From: Podospora comata
Taxonomy: Eukaryota > Ascomycota > Sordariomycetes > Sordariales > Podosporaceae
Length of the DNA: 64,000 nucleotides
Direction: 5' to 3'
Assembly: GCA_017354895.1 (NCBI GenBank)
Contig: CP071498.1
Location: 3,472,001 to 3,536,000, forward strand
Below are positions 45,909 to 54,952 of the stretch, piece after piece. Each line of letters opens with the position of its first letter. The first letter of the stretch is position 1. The notes below the pieces were generated by a model. That model saw only the letters and a list, made by a program, of their open reading frames with translations. It did not search any database and was not told the DNA's origin. The position numbers and the translations under genes are program-made.

Positions 45909-46536
45909 ATGGACTTCCTCAGCAAGGTCGCCGGCGAGGCCCTCAAGCCCCAGCAGTCTGCCCAGCAGCAAGAGCAGCAGCAACCTCAGCAGACTCAGAC
46001 CAGCGGTGGCCTCCTCGGCTCCATTGTCTCTGCTGCCACTCAGTCTACCCAGCCTGTTACCAGCAACACCCAGCAGCAGCCACAACAGACCCAGACCAGC
46101 GGTGCCTCTGGTCTGCTCGGCTCACTCGTCTCCAGCGCCACCCAATCCACTCAGACCACCCAGCAACAGCCCCAGCAGCCACAATCCGGCGCCGATGCCC
46201 TCCTCAACAAGCTCCACGGCGTTGTAGGCGGCGGTCCCGAGTCCGAGAAGAAGGAGGATGCTCTTGACAAGGGTACTTATCACCCTTTTTCTTTTTACCA
46301 ACCAAGTGCTAACTCAGAATATAGCTATCGACCTCGTCCAGGAGCACGTCTTCAAGGCCGGTCCTCAGACCAACGAGTCTGCCGCCGAGCAGGCCAAGGA
46401 CAAGTTCATCGCCGACACCATCCGTGACGGCTACGAGAAGGCCACCGGCAAGGACTTCCCCATTGCCGCCAAGAAGGAGGAAGAGAACAAGATCACCGCT
46501 GGTCTCGGCGGCCTGGCTGGCAAGCTCTTTAAGTAA
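45909..46536 (+). CDS. Small Gln-rich protein of unknown function, conserved C-terminal helical part
   Basis: Exons 45909-46272 and 46325-46536 give 191 residues. Residues 1-105 contain two repeats of about 40 residues with the pattern Q-rich, QTQTSG, GLLGS(I/L)VS(A/S)ATQSTQ. The C-terminal 70 residues (AIDLVQEHVFKAGPQTNESA, AEQAKDKFIADTIRDGYEKA, TGKDFPI) look like amphipathic helices and recur, as far as I recall, in uncharacterised small proteins of many filamentous ascomycetes. The intron is short (GTACTT donor, ATATAG acceptor) and restores DKAIDLVQE. The charged, Cys- and Trp-free sequence resembles hydrophilic stress-protective proteins, but that is only an impression. Confidence 0.75.
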
Positions 46537-46628
46537 ATTTTGTTCTCTGATCAGTCAGCATGGGCTGAGAGTATATACCATTCACGATTTATGACTTTAA
46601 TACAATGATTATACCCCATTTCCCCCCC

Positions 46629-47264
46629 TTACTCAGGCTCAACCGGCCAATCCATCCCCAGCCGTTTCCTCACCTCCTCATCCTCAATCTCAAACACCTT
46701 CTCCTCCGGCACCAACCCCATCTCCTTCAACTCCCCCACCGTTACCTCCGGTCTCTCATCAATCACTCCTTTCAACTCCCTCGCCTTGTCGGTAACATCC
46801 TCAATCTTCTTCACCATCCCGACCCATCTCTCACAGACCTCCCCGCCCGGAATCCCAATCTGGATACTCCTGTACCCCAACCTCTCCATCTTGACATCCC
46901 TCTCCGGATCCCACTGTATCCTCACACCCCCCAACTTCTTCCCCCCTTGATCTCCCTTCTCCTCTGGGCTTCGGTGGGAAACCACACCCTGGGAAAGCAG
47001 CCAAAGAAAATCCTCGTGTGACATTGTAAGCGCCAGAATGCGGGATTGGTTGGCGTCTTTGAACGAGTAGCCAGAGCGGTAGAGCATCCAGGCCCAGGAG
47101 GGCTTGATCCAGGTCATGCGGGTTGTTTTGAAGAGGGGGGAGGCGGTGAGGGATTGAGCAGAGACGGCGGCGGAGGCGATGGGGTGGTTGTAGGCTTGGT
47201 AGAGGGTTATTGTTCGAGGGGTGTGGAGGGCGCGGATTTGTTTGTAGGGGGTGGGGGTGGACAT
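46629..47264 (-). CDS. DUF4291 family protein
   Basis: An intronless 211-residue protein whose whole length fits DUF4291. It starts YKQIRALHTPRTITLYQAYN, and has RMTWIKPSWAWMLYRSGYS near residue 50, HEDFLWLL near 84 and VRIQWDPERD near 112, with RSIQIGI shortly after. The family occurs in bacteria and fungi and has no established role. The gene is convergent with the Gln-rich protein gene, only 92 bp away. The sense strand is C-rich for the first half and G-rich for the second half, one of the clearest cases of this switch in the window. Confidence 0.9.
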   Translation of the reverse strand: MSTPTPYKQIRALHTPRTITLYQAYNHPIASAAVSAQSLTASPLFKTTRMTWIKPSWAWMLYRSGYSFKDANQSRILALTMSHEDFLWLLSQGVVSHRSPEEKGDQGGKKLGGVRIQWDPERDVKMERLGYRSIQIGIPGGEVCERWVGMVKKIEDVTDKARELKGVIDERPEVTVGELKEMGLVPEEKVFEIEDEEVRKRLGMDWPVEPE

Positions 47265-47747
47265 TGTGCTTGGTGGGATGTTTGCATGGGTTGGCGAGAT
47301 GGTGGTGATTGGTGAGAGAGAGGAATTTGGGAGGTTTGACGGATCGGGTTGTGGAGAGGGGTGTTTATGAAGACTTTAAAAGACTTCAAAATTGGATGGA
47401 TAAACATATGTGTTCGACAAGCTGAGAGTCGAAGGCTGAAGATGAAGATCGGTGATGAGTCACTAGGGTGAGGGATGAGGCACGCTCATAGGTCAGAGCC
47501 TCAGCCCTGATATGAGGCTGGTTTGAATGTCTTGTCCATCTGGGAACGCCATGCGATACGACGACATCAATCCAAACAGCCACGAGAGAGATGATGTTCA
47601 ATTCTTGATAGTGCAGGTCAAGCTTTATTTTCATGTTCTAGTCTTTCTTATAGCCACAACTATTCGTCTGGGCCGCTACCTACCTAGGTACCTGTTGTCG
47701 ATTAAGCCTGTCTAGCGTATATCGCTGCGAATATGATGGTTCACTGT
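47265..47747. other. Intergenic region with a CCTAGG palindromic element
   Basis: A 483-bp gap between two minus-strand genes. Apart from the palindromic element at 47676-47693, listed separately, nothing is seen. Confidence 0.45.
47676..47693. repeat. CTACCTACCTAGGTACCTG element
   Basis: A palindrome-rich stretch (CCTAGG and GGTACC overlapping). Nearly the same words recur at 51261-51290, and GGTACC inverted pairs at 60751-60768. Such TACCTAGGTA words are common in Sordariomycete genomes as remnants of small repeats. Confidence 0.6.
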
Positions 47748-50570
47748 CTATGCAAGACCCTCGGCGCTTTCAATTGCCTGTACCGTTGGACGACCGCGTA
47801 AGGCCAACGGAGTTGTTTTAGCAGGACTCTTGACCCTATTCACGACAAAGTATTGCTCGTCCTCTCCACTAAAGCTGGGGCGAGCTCGTTCTGCCTCCCG
47901 GATTGACTTGGCGTGTTCTATACCACATTCCAAACAGCTTTGTCCTGAAGCAACAAGAGGAATGCCGGACGACAGTGCCATTGCCGCATTGAATTTGAAA
48001 GCGGAATCCAAAACGTGAGACGTACGGATGAGAAATGGCGACTCCAGCTTCAATCGCTTCCGGGGCGGTGATGTTGAAGAAGAAGGCCCGAGCCGATCAC
48101 CACTCATGTCCATGTCCGAGTTCTCAGCATCTGAAACAAAATCAGAGTCTTCGTCCGAGCAGGAACCCACCGTTTCACCCTCATCGCTGATGTTGTCCGT
48201 GTCTGTGTCGTAATTTGGCTCTCCCCAGCGTCCGAGTAGTTCCCCAAAGCCATGTACCTCGACGGAAGTCCCCCGAGGCACCAGCGCTTTGCCGGCGGGT
48301 GGATGAGCGCAAGCAGGAATCTCGACCGAGCGATACAATTGTCGGAGTGTATTGCTAGGGTCAATCATTCGCGAGTGTTCCTCAGACGCGACCCTCAGCA
48401 GAAGCAGTTTTTTGACCTCGTTTACCGGCACAAGGATCCAATCCCATTGCTCCTCAGATTTGTCCGCCTCTAAGGACAACGCAGCTCCTGCCTCATACAC
48501 CTCGGACGGCAACCGCGAGTTAAATTCAGACACGTCTTCAGTCCTCGGTGCTTCAAAAACACACATGTCACCCGCCATTCTCCTGAAAACATGCTGGCCG
48601 TCAACCTCCCCGCTGTCCAGCGCAAGCTGGCCCTGCACGACCTCGAACCGGAAAGACCGCCTACAACTCAGGGGCTCGGAGATATCCAGCCACGGAGCGA
48701 TGACTGCAAGAGAGCCATACTGAACAGCAACGATGCTCGGTGTATCGGCAACAAACCATGGGCCACGGGAGTTCTTCTCCTGCCCCCGGAGGAGGTCCTG
48801 GGAGCTAACGCCAAGAAAGACACGCAGCGCTGTGTCAAACATAGTAGACCACTGGATGGTACCTCGCGAGATATTGGTAAGAGTGTCAGACCCCCTTCGG
48901 GTGATGGCGTTCCTCAAAATTTCCCAGCCGCCGAGGTCCCCCCGGAGATTATCTCCCAGTGATGTGGCTCCGCAGGCATCAGGTGCCCCAAACGCATCCG
49001 CGATGCCATGGGAAAAGTAGAACATGACCTCACTAACGGCCATGTATGCCAAGCAGTTCTCGTCGTAACGGAGATGTTTGCTTTCATCACTAGGCCGTTT
49101 GAATGACCTTTCCGTGAAACAATATGGGCATTCACACAGTTTCGCAAGATCGTCTACCAGGTCTCGTAGGATGGGGAAAAACACGAGAATATCGTTGATC
49201 AGATCCTCAGTCTTCTGATCCAATGAACCCCACAACTTTTGGGGGTCAGTCGAGTCATTCTCTTCGACATCTTTTGCTGAGAAGACGACAGATTGCTGTT
49301 TCGGCTGGTCGCTGCACATGTTAAGAAGCGAAGGACTCCGGCCTAGCAAATCTCCGACTTTCAGGGCGTGAGAGTTGTCCTTTGTGGCGCTGAATAGCTC
49401 AAGGCTGAATGAAGGGCATCTAAAGCGAGGAATGTGGTCTTTCACGACCGGCAGCCCCAAAAACCATGTCAAAAGTTCTCGCGCGGCCACCCAGGTCATG
49501 TTCTTGATTCTTTTCTCTTGTTTCGGGTAACGATGCGGCCACTCGTATAGAGGTTGGCGAACAAAGACTCCTCCGCGGGGGGATGCAAAGCTGGAATAGT
49601 CGTTTTTGAATAATAGATGTAGGCTGCCTGCGATGCTTTCAAACACGCGGATGCTGTGGTCGCGAGGGTCCCCCTCGTCTCGATCTCTCTCGAAGAACGA
49701 GCACTTTTTTGGTTCCTCCGCGCAAAATACGGCCACACGACATTCCACAGTTCCCTCCTCCGGACCCAGTACACGGTCATAGACGATCCTGCCACTGACA
49801 ACAACACGGAGGCGTCCTGCATAGTGCCACGACAACCACAAAACAAGGTTGGTCAAGATATGCTTGCTCTGAATGATAATTTCCCGTGAAGACAACCGGG
49901 AGATCTTGGAAAGAAGGATAGCAAGCTGATACTCGTCGAGGTCATGGCCCTCGGTACAAGCCCAGTCAAATTCGTCGGGGAGACGCGGGCATTCATTATC
50001 GTTGCCGAGCAGCCCTGCGTTACCAACGTGAAGCCACGTGGATTCGACCACCTTACTGACGACGGGGTCTAATCGGAGCTTCTCCGGCATCGAGCTGATC
50101 TTGTATTGCCTAGGCGGCACCTCACCGCCCTTTTGTGCGCTGAGGATAAGAAAGAAAGAGAGGAAAGACTTGATATAGCGTTGGTCGTGGTACCGGAATA
50201 GGCAGCAGATGGTGGACGAGATCCACTGCTGCAAAGGATCGCTGGCGAGGTATTTTCCCATGGATCCGAACGGCTGCACACTAAAGGGCACTACCGTCGA
50301 CTGCCGACGGGTCGTGGTAACCGCACTGAAGAATCTCAGAACCCTCTCATCGCGGTTGGGCATCGCCAGTGCCTGGGTTTTGGCAAGAAAGAAACGAAGT
50401 TCATCTTCCTCAACACCTTCTCTCCCTAGCCAACGGCCCAGCTCCCGGGCAATCAATGCCACGGTTCCTGTTCCCTCGGTCAGTCTGCCAAGTACAGCGA
50501 GGAGATCAATAGTGCGAGTGGAAAGATCCATCGCCTTCGCGACTAACTCCATGTTGTTTGAATTCGACAT
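47748..50570 (-). CDS. Large orphan protein of unknown function (940 residues)
   Basis: A single uninterrupted 940-codon frame starting MSNSNNMELVAKAMDLSTRT; Met7 is a second possible start. I recognise no domain. The first 60 residues look helical (TIDLLAVLGRLTEGTGTVAL), as in N-terminal domains of fungal NLR-like and incompatibility proteins. Possible metal-binding pairs are CECPYC (about residue 480) and CLEC (about 890). An acidic stretch with DEDSDFVSDAENSDMDMS (about 820-850) is followed by a basic PPRKRLKLE, which could be a nuclear signal. Length, even codon use and lack of stops argue that it is an intact gene. It is flanked on both sides by CCTAGG/GGTACC elements and by decayed genes further right, so it lies in accessory DNA. 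Confidence 0.75.
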   Translation of the reverse strand: MSNSNNMELVAKAMDLSTRTIDLLAVLGRLTEGTGTVALIARELGRWLGREGVEEDELRFFLAKTQALAMPNRDERVLRFFSAVTTTRRQSTVVPFSVQPFGSMGKYLASDPLQQWISSTICCLFRYHDQRYIKSFLSFFLILSAQKGGEVPPRQYKISSMPEKLRLDPVVSKVVESTWLHVGNAGLLGNDNECPRLPDEFDWACTEGHDLDEYQLAILLSKISRLSSREIIIQSKHILTNLVLWLSWHYAGRLRVVVSGRIVYDRVLGPEEGTVECRVAVFCAEEPKKCSFFERDRDEGDPRDHSIRVFESIAGSLHLLFKNDYSSFASPRGGVFVRQPLYEWPHRYPKQEKRIKNMTWVAARELLTWFLGLPVVKDHIPRFRCPSFSLELFSATKDNSHALKVGDLLGRSPSLLNMCSDQPKQQSVVFSAKDVEENDSTDPQKLWGSLDQKTEDLINDILVFFPILRDLVDDLAKLCECPYCFTERSFKRPSDESKHLRYDENCLAYMAVSEVMFYFSHGIADAFGAPDACGATSLGDNLRGDLGGWEILRNAITRRGSDTLTNISRGTIQWSTMFDTALRVFLGVSSQDLLRGQEKNSRGPWFVADTPSIVAVQYGSLAVIAPWLDISEPLSCRRSFRFEVVQGQLALDSGEVDGQHVFRRMAGDMCVFEAPRTEDVSEFNSRLPSEVYEAGAALSLEADKSEEQWDWILVPVNEVKKLLLLRVASEEHSRMIDPSNTLRQLYRSVEIPACAHPPAGKALVPRGTSVEVHGFGELLGRWGEPNYDTDTDNISDEGETVGSCSDEDSDFVSDAENSDMDMSGDRLGPSSSTSPPRKRLKLESPFLIRTSHVLDSAFKFNAAMALSSGIPLVASGQSCLECGIEHAKSIREAERARPSFSGEDEQYFVVNRVKSPAKTTPLALRGRPTVQAIESAEGLA

Positions 50571-51388
50571 GGTGGAAGCTTATGGGCAGATAGCGTGTGT
50601 TGAACGTAAGAGGTGAGCTTTTTTTGCTGGTATCGGGGAGTTCAGGTCAGGGGGAAGGGAGGGGGAAAGGAGCAATCGGGCGATGATGGGAGAAAGAGAG
50701 GGGGGCAGAGGCAAAAAGAGAAATGGAGGAGAACGACCGGTGAGCACAGAATGCAGTCTTAGCGATGCCGTTAGGCATTCTTAGGCTATGCCATGCGATA
50801 TTGGCTGTGTGCTTGATAGCCTGCATGAGAATGTGCGCTGGCAGATGAATTGAAGTTGCACAAATGCCTGATAGGCTAGGTTCAAGAGCAGGCTGGCAAA
50901 GATCAAGCCAACATTATAGCTACTTACACATGAGCTGGGCAGCCACAGCCAGACGTTAAAGCGGCAGGATATCACGTGGTGTAAACACCGTCAAAATTGA
51001 CATCTCAAAGCCAAGCTACAAGCTACACGCCGGTGGCTTAAACAATCAGGTAGGTAAGAATGTCCAAGCTGAACTACCCGGCAGTCTGCACAACAAACAG
51101 TCAGAAACCTGAGAAGCAGTCTCACAAAGGTGATATCGCAAGTCTTGTGCCTGAGCTCTATTAAACCCAATGGTCACTGTGCTCGGACTATTCCAAGTCC
51201 CTTCCAGGTTTATAAGAATTAACTTGAGTAATTGCTTCTCAAAGCTTACACCTATTTATCTACATAGGTACCTACCTAGGTAAGGTAGTTGTATAACAAT
51301 GACTACGTGTTGCCTCGCTAGCATCACCAAGATCACCTCCTATTCCCATTTTTTCCGAAGCCTTCAGTCGCCAAAATACCGATAGCTC
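50571..51388. other. Intergenic region with purine-rich promoter and a palindromic element
   Basis: The stretch at 50640-50740 is strongly purine-rich on the plus strand, so pyrimidine-rich in the direction of the orphan gene, as expected for its promoter. A CCTAGG element lies at 51261-51290. No gene is seen. Confidence 0.45.
51261..51290. repeat. TACATAGGTACC...CCTAGGTAAGGTAG element
   Basis: It contains AGGTACCTACCTAGGTAAGG, sharing ACCTACCTAGGTA-type words with 47676-47693. CAGGTAGGTAAG also occurs at about 51049-51060. Confidence 0.6.
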
Positions 51389-52092
51389 TTATGATCTTGT
51401 TCTTCTAGAATTCGACAAGTTCGTTCTTGTTGAGGCGGGCCCATGTGGAACAGGGCACATTGACTGGCGTCTCGACTGCCGACGAAGGCCCCTCCGGTAA
51501 TAATCCTCAAACAAAAACAGCTTCTGTACCATTTCTGGCTGCATGCCACGACCAGCCCACATCAGAACCCCAGTGCCCTTGTCAGAGCGTGGGAACCAAG
51601 TCGTTGCTGCCCCAATATCGTAGCAAAAGTCGTCGAATGGCTGAGGCATAGACTCCCGATGAGCCAGATATCTCTCCCAGTCCACCTTCCCGTCAGCTAT
51701 TCCCTTTGAGCTGCGTTTGCAAAAGTTTGAAAATGTCGTCGTATTCGTCGTTGAATCGATTCCATCTTCTATCCCAGTACGAGAGGATTGATTGCTTGAC
51801 GCGGTCGTCGAGAGCGCGCGAGTCTATTTTGGCAACTCCTGGACTGCCCATTGTGCAATCGATAGCTTTTCCCCAGTCGTCTTGTACAGCATAGATTAGG
51901 AGCCATAGATTGATGTGTCGGCGGCAGGGAGGTGGTGACTTTGATTGTTGCAGCGATTTCAGGGGCGCCGTTACACGGTCTTGAGCTCTTTGTGCAAGGG
52001 GATACGACTTCCATGTGCTCACGTTTGTGGTCTTTGCAGGTGGTAAACCGCTGTATTGTACCGATAGACAGGTATTTGACTGCGCGGCTCAT
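51389..52092 (-). pseudogene. Decayed copy A of an unknown protein family
   Basis: Read on the minus strand, TSIFDFVMSRAVKYLS leads into a region that changes frame before INLWLLIYAVQDDWGKAID and ALDDRVKQSILSYWDRRWNR. The latter frame ends at a TGA at 51693-51695 right after QTQLKG. The adjoining frame continues as IADGKVDWERYLAHRES, PFDDFCYDIGAATTWFPRSD, GVLMWAGRGM and PEMVQKLFLFEDYYRRG. A single-base length change in the AAAGGGAA run would explain the break. The parts read like one compact globular protein rich in Trp. I do not recognise the family; a second copy lies 0.6 kb to the right. Confidence 0.6.
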
Positions 52093-52715
52093 GACGAAGT
52101 CGAAGATAGATGTTTCGCGCTTGGTAGAAAACTGGAGGTTTTGTGGTCAGAAATGGTTAGAATAGAGTATGGTTGCTGAATGGGTAATAGTTGTCTGCAA
52201 TGGCCAAGAGGGCCTTATGTGTGGGAGTGTGTAGCTATTCTCGTTCTGCAGTTTTTGTCATTAGTTTCTTGACTTTGAAACATGAATAGATGCGATGTGC
52301 TACCGCGTGACATGATGCCAGGCCATTTCAATACTTCATGATACGTTAAAGTTTTGACATGTCCTTGCGAGATCAGTTGAAACTGGCAGACCTCTGCCTC
52401 CTCTCATCCTCTGTGAGTGGCTCAACTTCCGTGGGTCCCGTGCATCCGCCTATCTGGGAGCTCGTTATGAACCCAATGTTGCTTAGTTACCTCATCGAGG
52501 TATAATTTGGGAAGCAGGACTATTGAAAAAGGCAATACAGGCTCAATTAACGGTGATGCTAAACCCTGAACACTGGTGCATTTCTGTCTCCAGGATACAA
52601 AATAATGTTAAGCTTAACCATGACACAAGGAAAATGCCAAAACCAACAGCACCACCCGCAAGATCTAGTTCGCTTCAGCGCGCTTTAGTCGAAAACAGAA
52701 CGAAAATCAACCATT

Positions 52716-53415
52716 CTAGTTCCCATATTGACACCATAGCCTGAAGTCGTCGGTGACACTTTCTCGCAGGAGCTCAACGTGGCTGGAGTGTGGAAGCTAT
52801 GTCTCTGTGTCTTGGGTAACGTCCTCAAACCAAAATAGGCGTTGCACCTCTTGGGGTTGCCCGTCCTTCCACTTCCTAGTTGAACACCTCGGCTGCTGTC
52901 GGCGAAGAGCTGTCCTGCCCTTTTCATATCTCTGCAAAATGAAACCCACTGGCTGGTATCAGGCGGGGCATATGGGGCTTGGGTTGTATAATCGTAGCCA
53001 GGTGCCCCTTCACGATAAAGACTAGGGTAAGTTGTCCTGTGATGATAAATGCTGTTGGTGTGGCCCAAAAATCTCCCAAATCGTCGATCCTAGTAGCTCA
53101 TGATGGCGTCTTTGACCAGAAGTTCGTAGCTTTGTAGTTCAATCTTCTTCAGGTCGTCGACTATCGTGTTTTCAAGGACGTCGTTCCAGGCCTGCTGCAC
53201 TTGATTGATGTGTCGAGATGGTCAGAACACGGGAGCGGAATGACAATCGTGTAGCTTGAACGGAACCGACATGGATGGAAGCCGCATGGCTGTGCAATAA
53301 CCTCAAAGAAACAGGTTTCTGTTTCACAGTTGTGGACTGTGACTGGCTGAGCGGAGTGGCAAGAGTCAGGGTCCTGGATTGTGCCTCTATAATCGAACCA
53401 ATCTACCACGCACAT
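52716..53415 (-). pseudogene. Decayed copy B of the same unknown family
   Basis: On the minus strand this locus encodes VKDAIMSY, a TAG (53090-53092), then DRRFGRF, matching VKQSILSYWDRRWNRF of copy A with the Trp codon changed to amber. Further on, EVQRLFWFEDVTQDTET matches MVQKLFLFEDYYRRG of copy A, in a different frame from the preceding part, and is again cut by a TAG (52797-52799) before SSHVELLRESVTDDFRLW. So there are two amber codons and at least one frame change. Upstream, CETETCFFEVIAQPCGFH may correspond to the RETSIFDFV region of copy A. It is a tandem paralogue, clearly no longer a full gene. Confidence 0.6.
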
Positions 53416-54952
53416 GTTGTTGGACTGATGTCCGATAGACCAAAGGCGCGAGATGACGAGGTGGGTAGGTTTGATAGACTCAAAACCTCTTCCTTGTTGA
53501 TCGTTGCAATGATAATGGGAAAGTATGTAGCTTCATGGAGATCCTCGAGGAGACTCAATTAGGCGCGTAAAATACCCAAACGGCCCAGGCCTGAACTCAC
53601 TACTCCCGGCTCACCGAGGAAAGGGAGGCGGGGTGTGCCAGTAGTTCCTGCCTCAACCAACCAGTGGCTCCACATCGAAGCCCTTCAGGGGAAAAGAGCC
53701 CTCTATAACCGGCTCAGAGGGAAAGAATAGCTGGTAAACTTGCTCTGCACAACTTCGACCTGGCTCAGCTGCTCGCCATTTTCCAGCTTCATGATGACAG
53801 GTTACACAGGCTGGTAGTTTGATACGTAGTACAATATAAATGTTTCAGAGAAGTCTGTGCCCCAAAGTCAGCTCTTATTATACTGGGCCGGATGTTCATG
53901 TTAAAGGTGGTTGAGATGGAATAGGGGTTCAGGGGCTGCACAGCCACACTCAAGCCACACATGGGACGAGCCACAAGCTGACGCAGAAATGGCCCCACCC
54001 TCTCCAACAACACACCCCTTCTGAATGGGAATTATTCTCTCCAATATTGCCATGAACCCTTGCGGCCTTGCTGCATGCAAAAGTTTGACACCCGACCCCC
54101 TGAAATGTTTTAATTTACGCATTGCTGGTTCGGAGGATGTTGAATGGCATGGCTGCCAAGGCAGAGAGCAGCATGAAAGTGGATGAGGTCATCGAGGCAC
54201 GTTCACCAATACGACCCTGTGTTCCTGCCGGCAAGGGAACTGCCGGCAACCGGGCCAAGGCACGGCCACACTCGACATGTTGCTAGGATCGAGATTTGGA
54301 CCATGGAAAGCGGTTCTTGACGAATTCCCATTTGCTGCTGCCCGCGGCCGATGATGTCGTTGCCTCTGGAGCGTTGCTTTCCACTCCAACAGCTGTCAAC
54401 CTGCTGGAGCCCCGTTGCACAAACCGCGTTTGCTGACCACCAAGCTTGACCTTGCACCGTGTCCTGGATCTTCACACCTCCAGGCCGTTTTGGACGCCTC
54501 CACGCCTCTAGTGTAGAGTGCCGAGAAACATGGGCAAAAGGAATGGAAAACAATGAAAGCGTAAGAGGGGTTGTTATTTTGCATTTCCTGATTCTTCTTC
54601 GTATTTCTGGGCACATTAAAGTAAAGCCCACCCTCTCGTCTTCCCCATGCACCCTCCACAGACTCGAGTTGTGAGCCGCTATGCTTCCCTCTTCCTCACC
54701 ATTTTCTCGCCCCATTATATCACTGGAAGAACACTTCCAGAAATAGCACACATTCGGCTTCCCGTGCTGTGACCTCATTGCTTGCGTGTGGCTGGTGGCC
54801 TTTCCTACCCTCCAAACCTGCTAGGTCAAAGTGGCAACACTGGCACCCTTCCTTATCGTTTTGGGCCAGAGGTTGGCGGCGATCGTCATCAGTGGCTTTG
54901 CAGCAGGACGCAGGAAGACGCAACACGACACTGCAGGACGGCTGCTGTCACC
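53416..54952. other. Intergenic region, no gene seen
   Basis: A 1.5-kb gap, the right edge of the accessory-looking stretch and the promoter of the Kelch gene. Only short overlapping frames are present. Confidence 0.45.
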
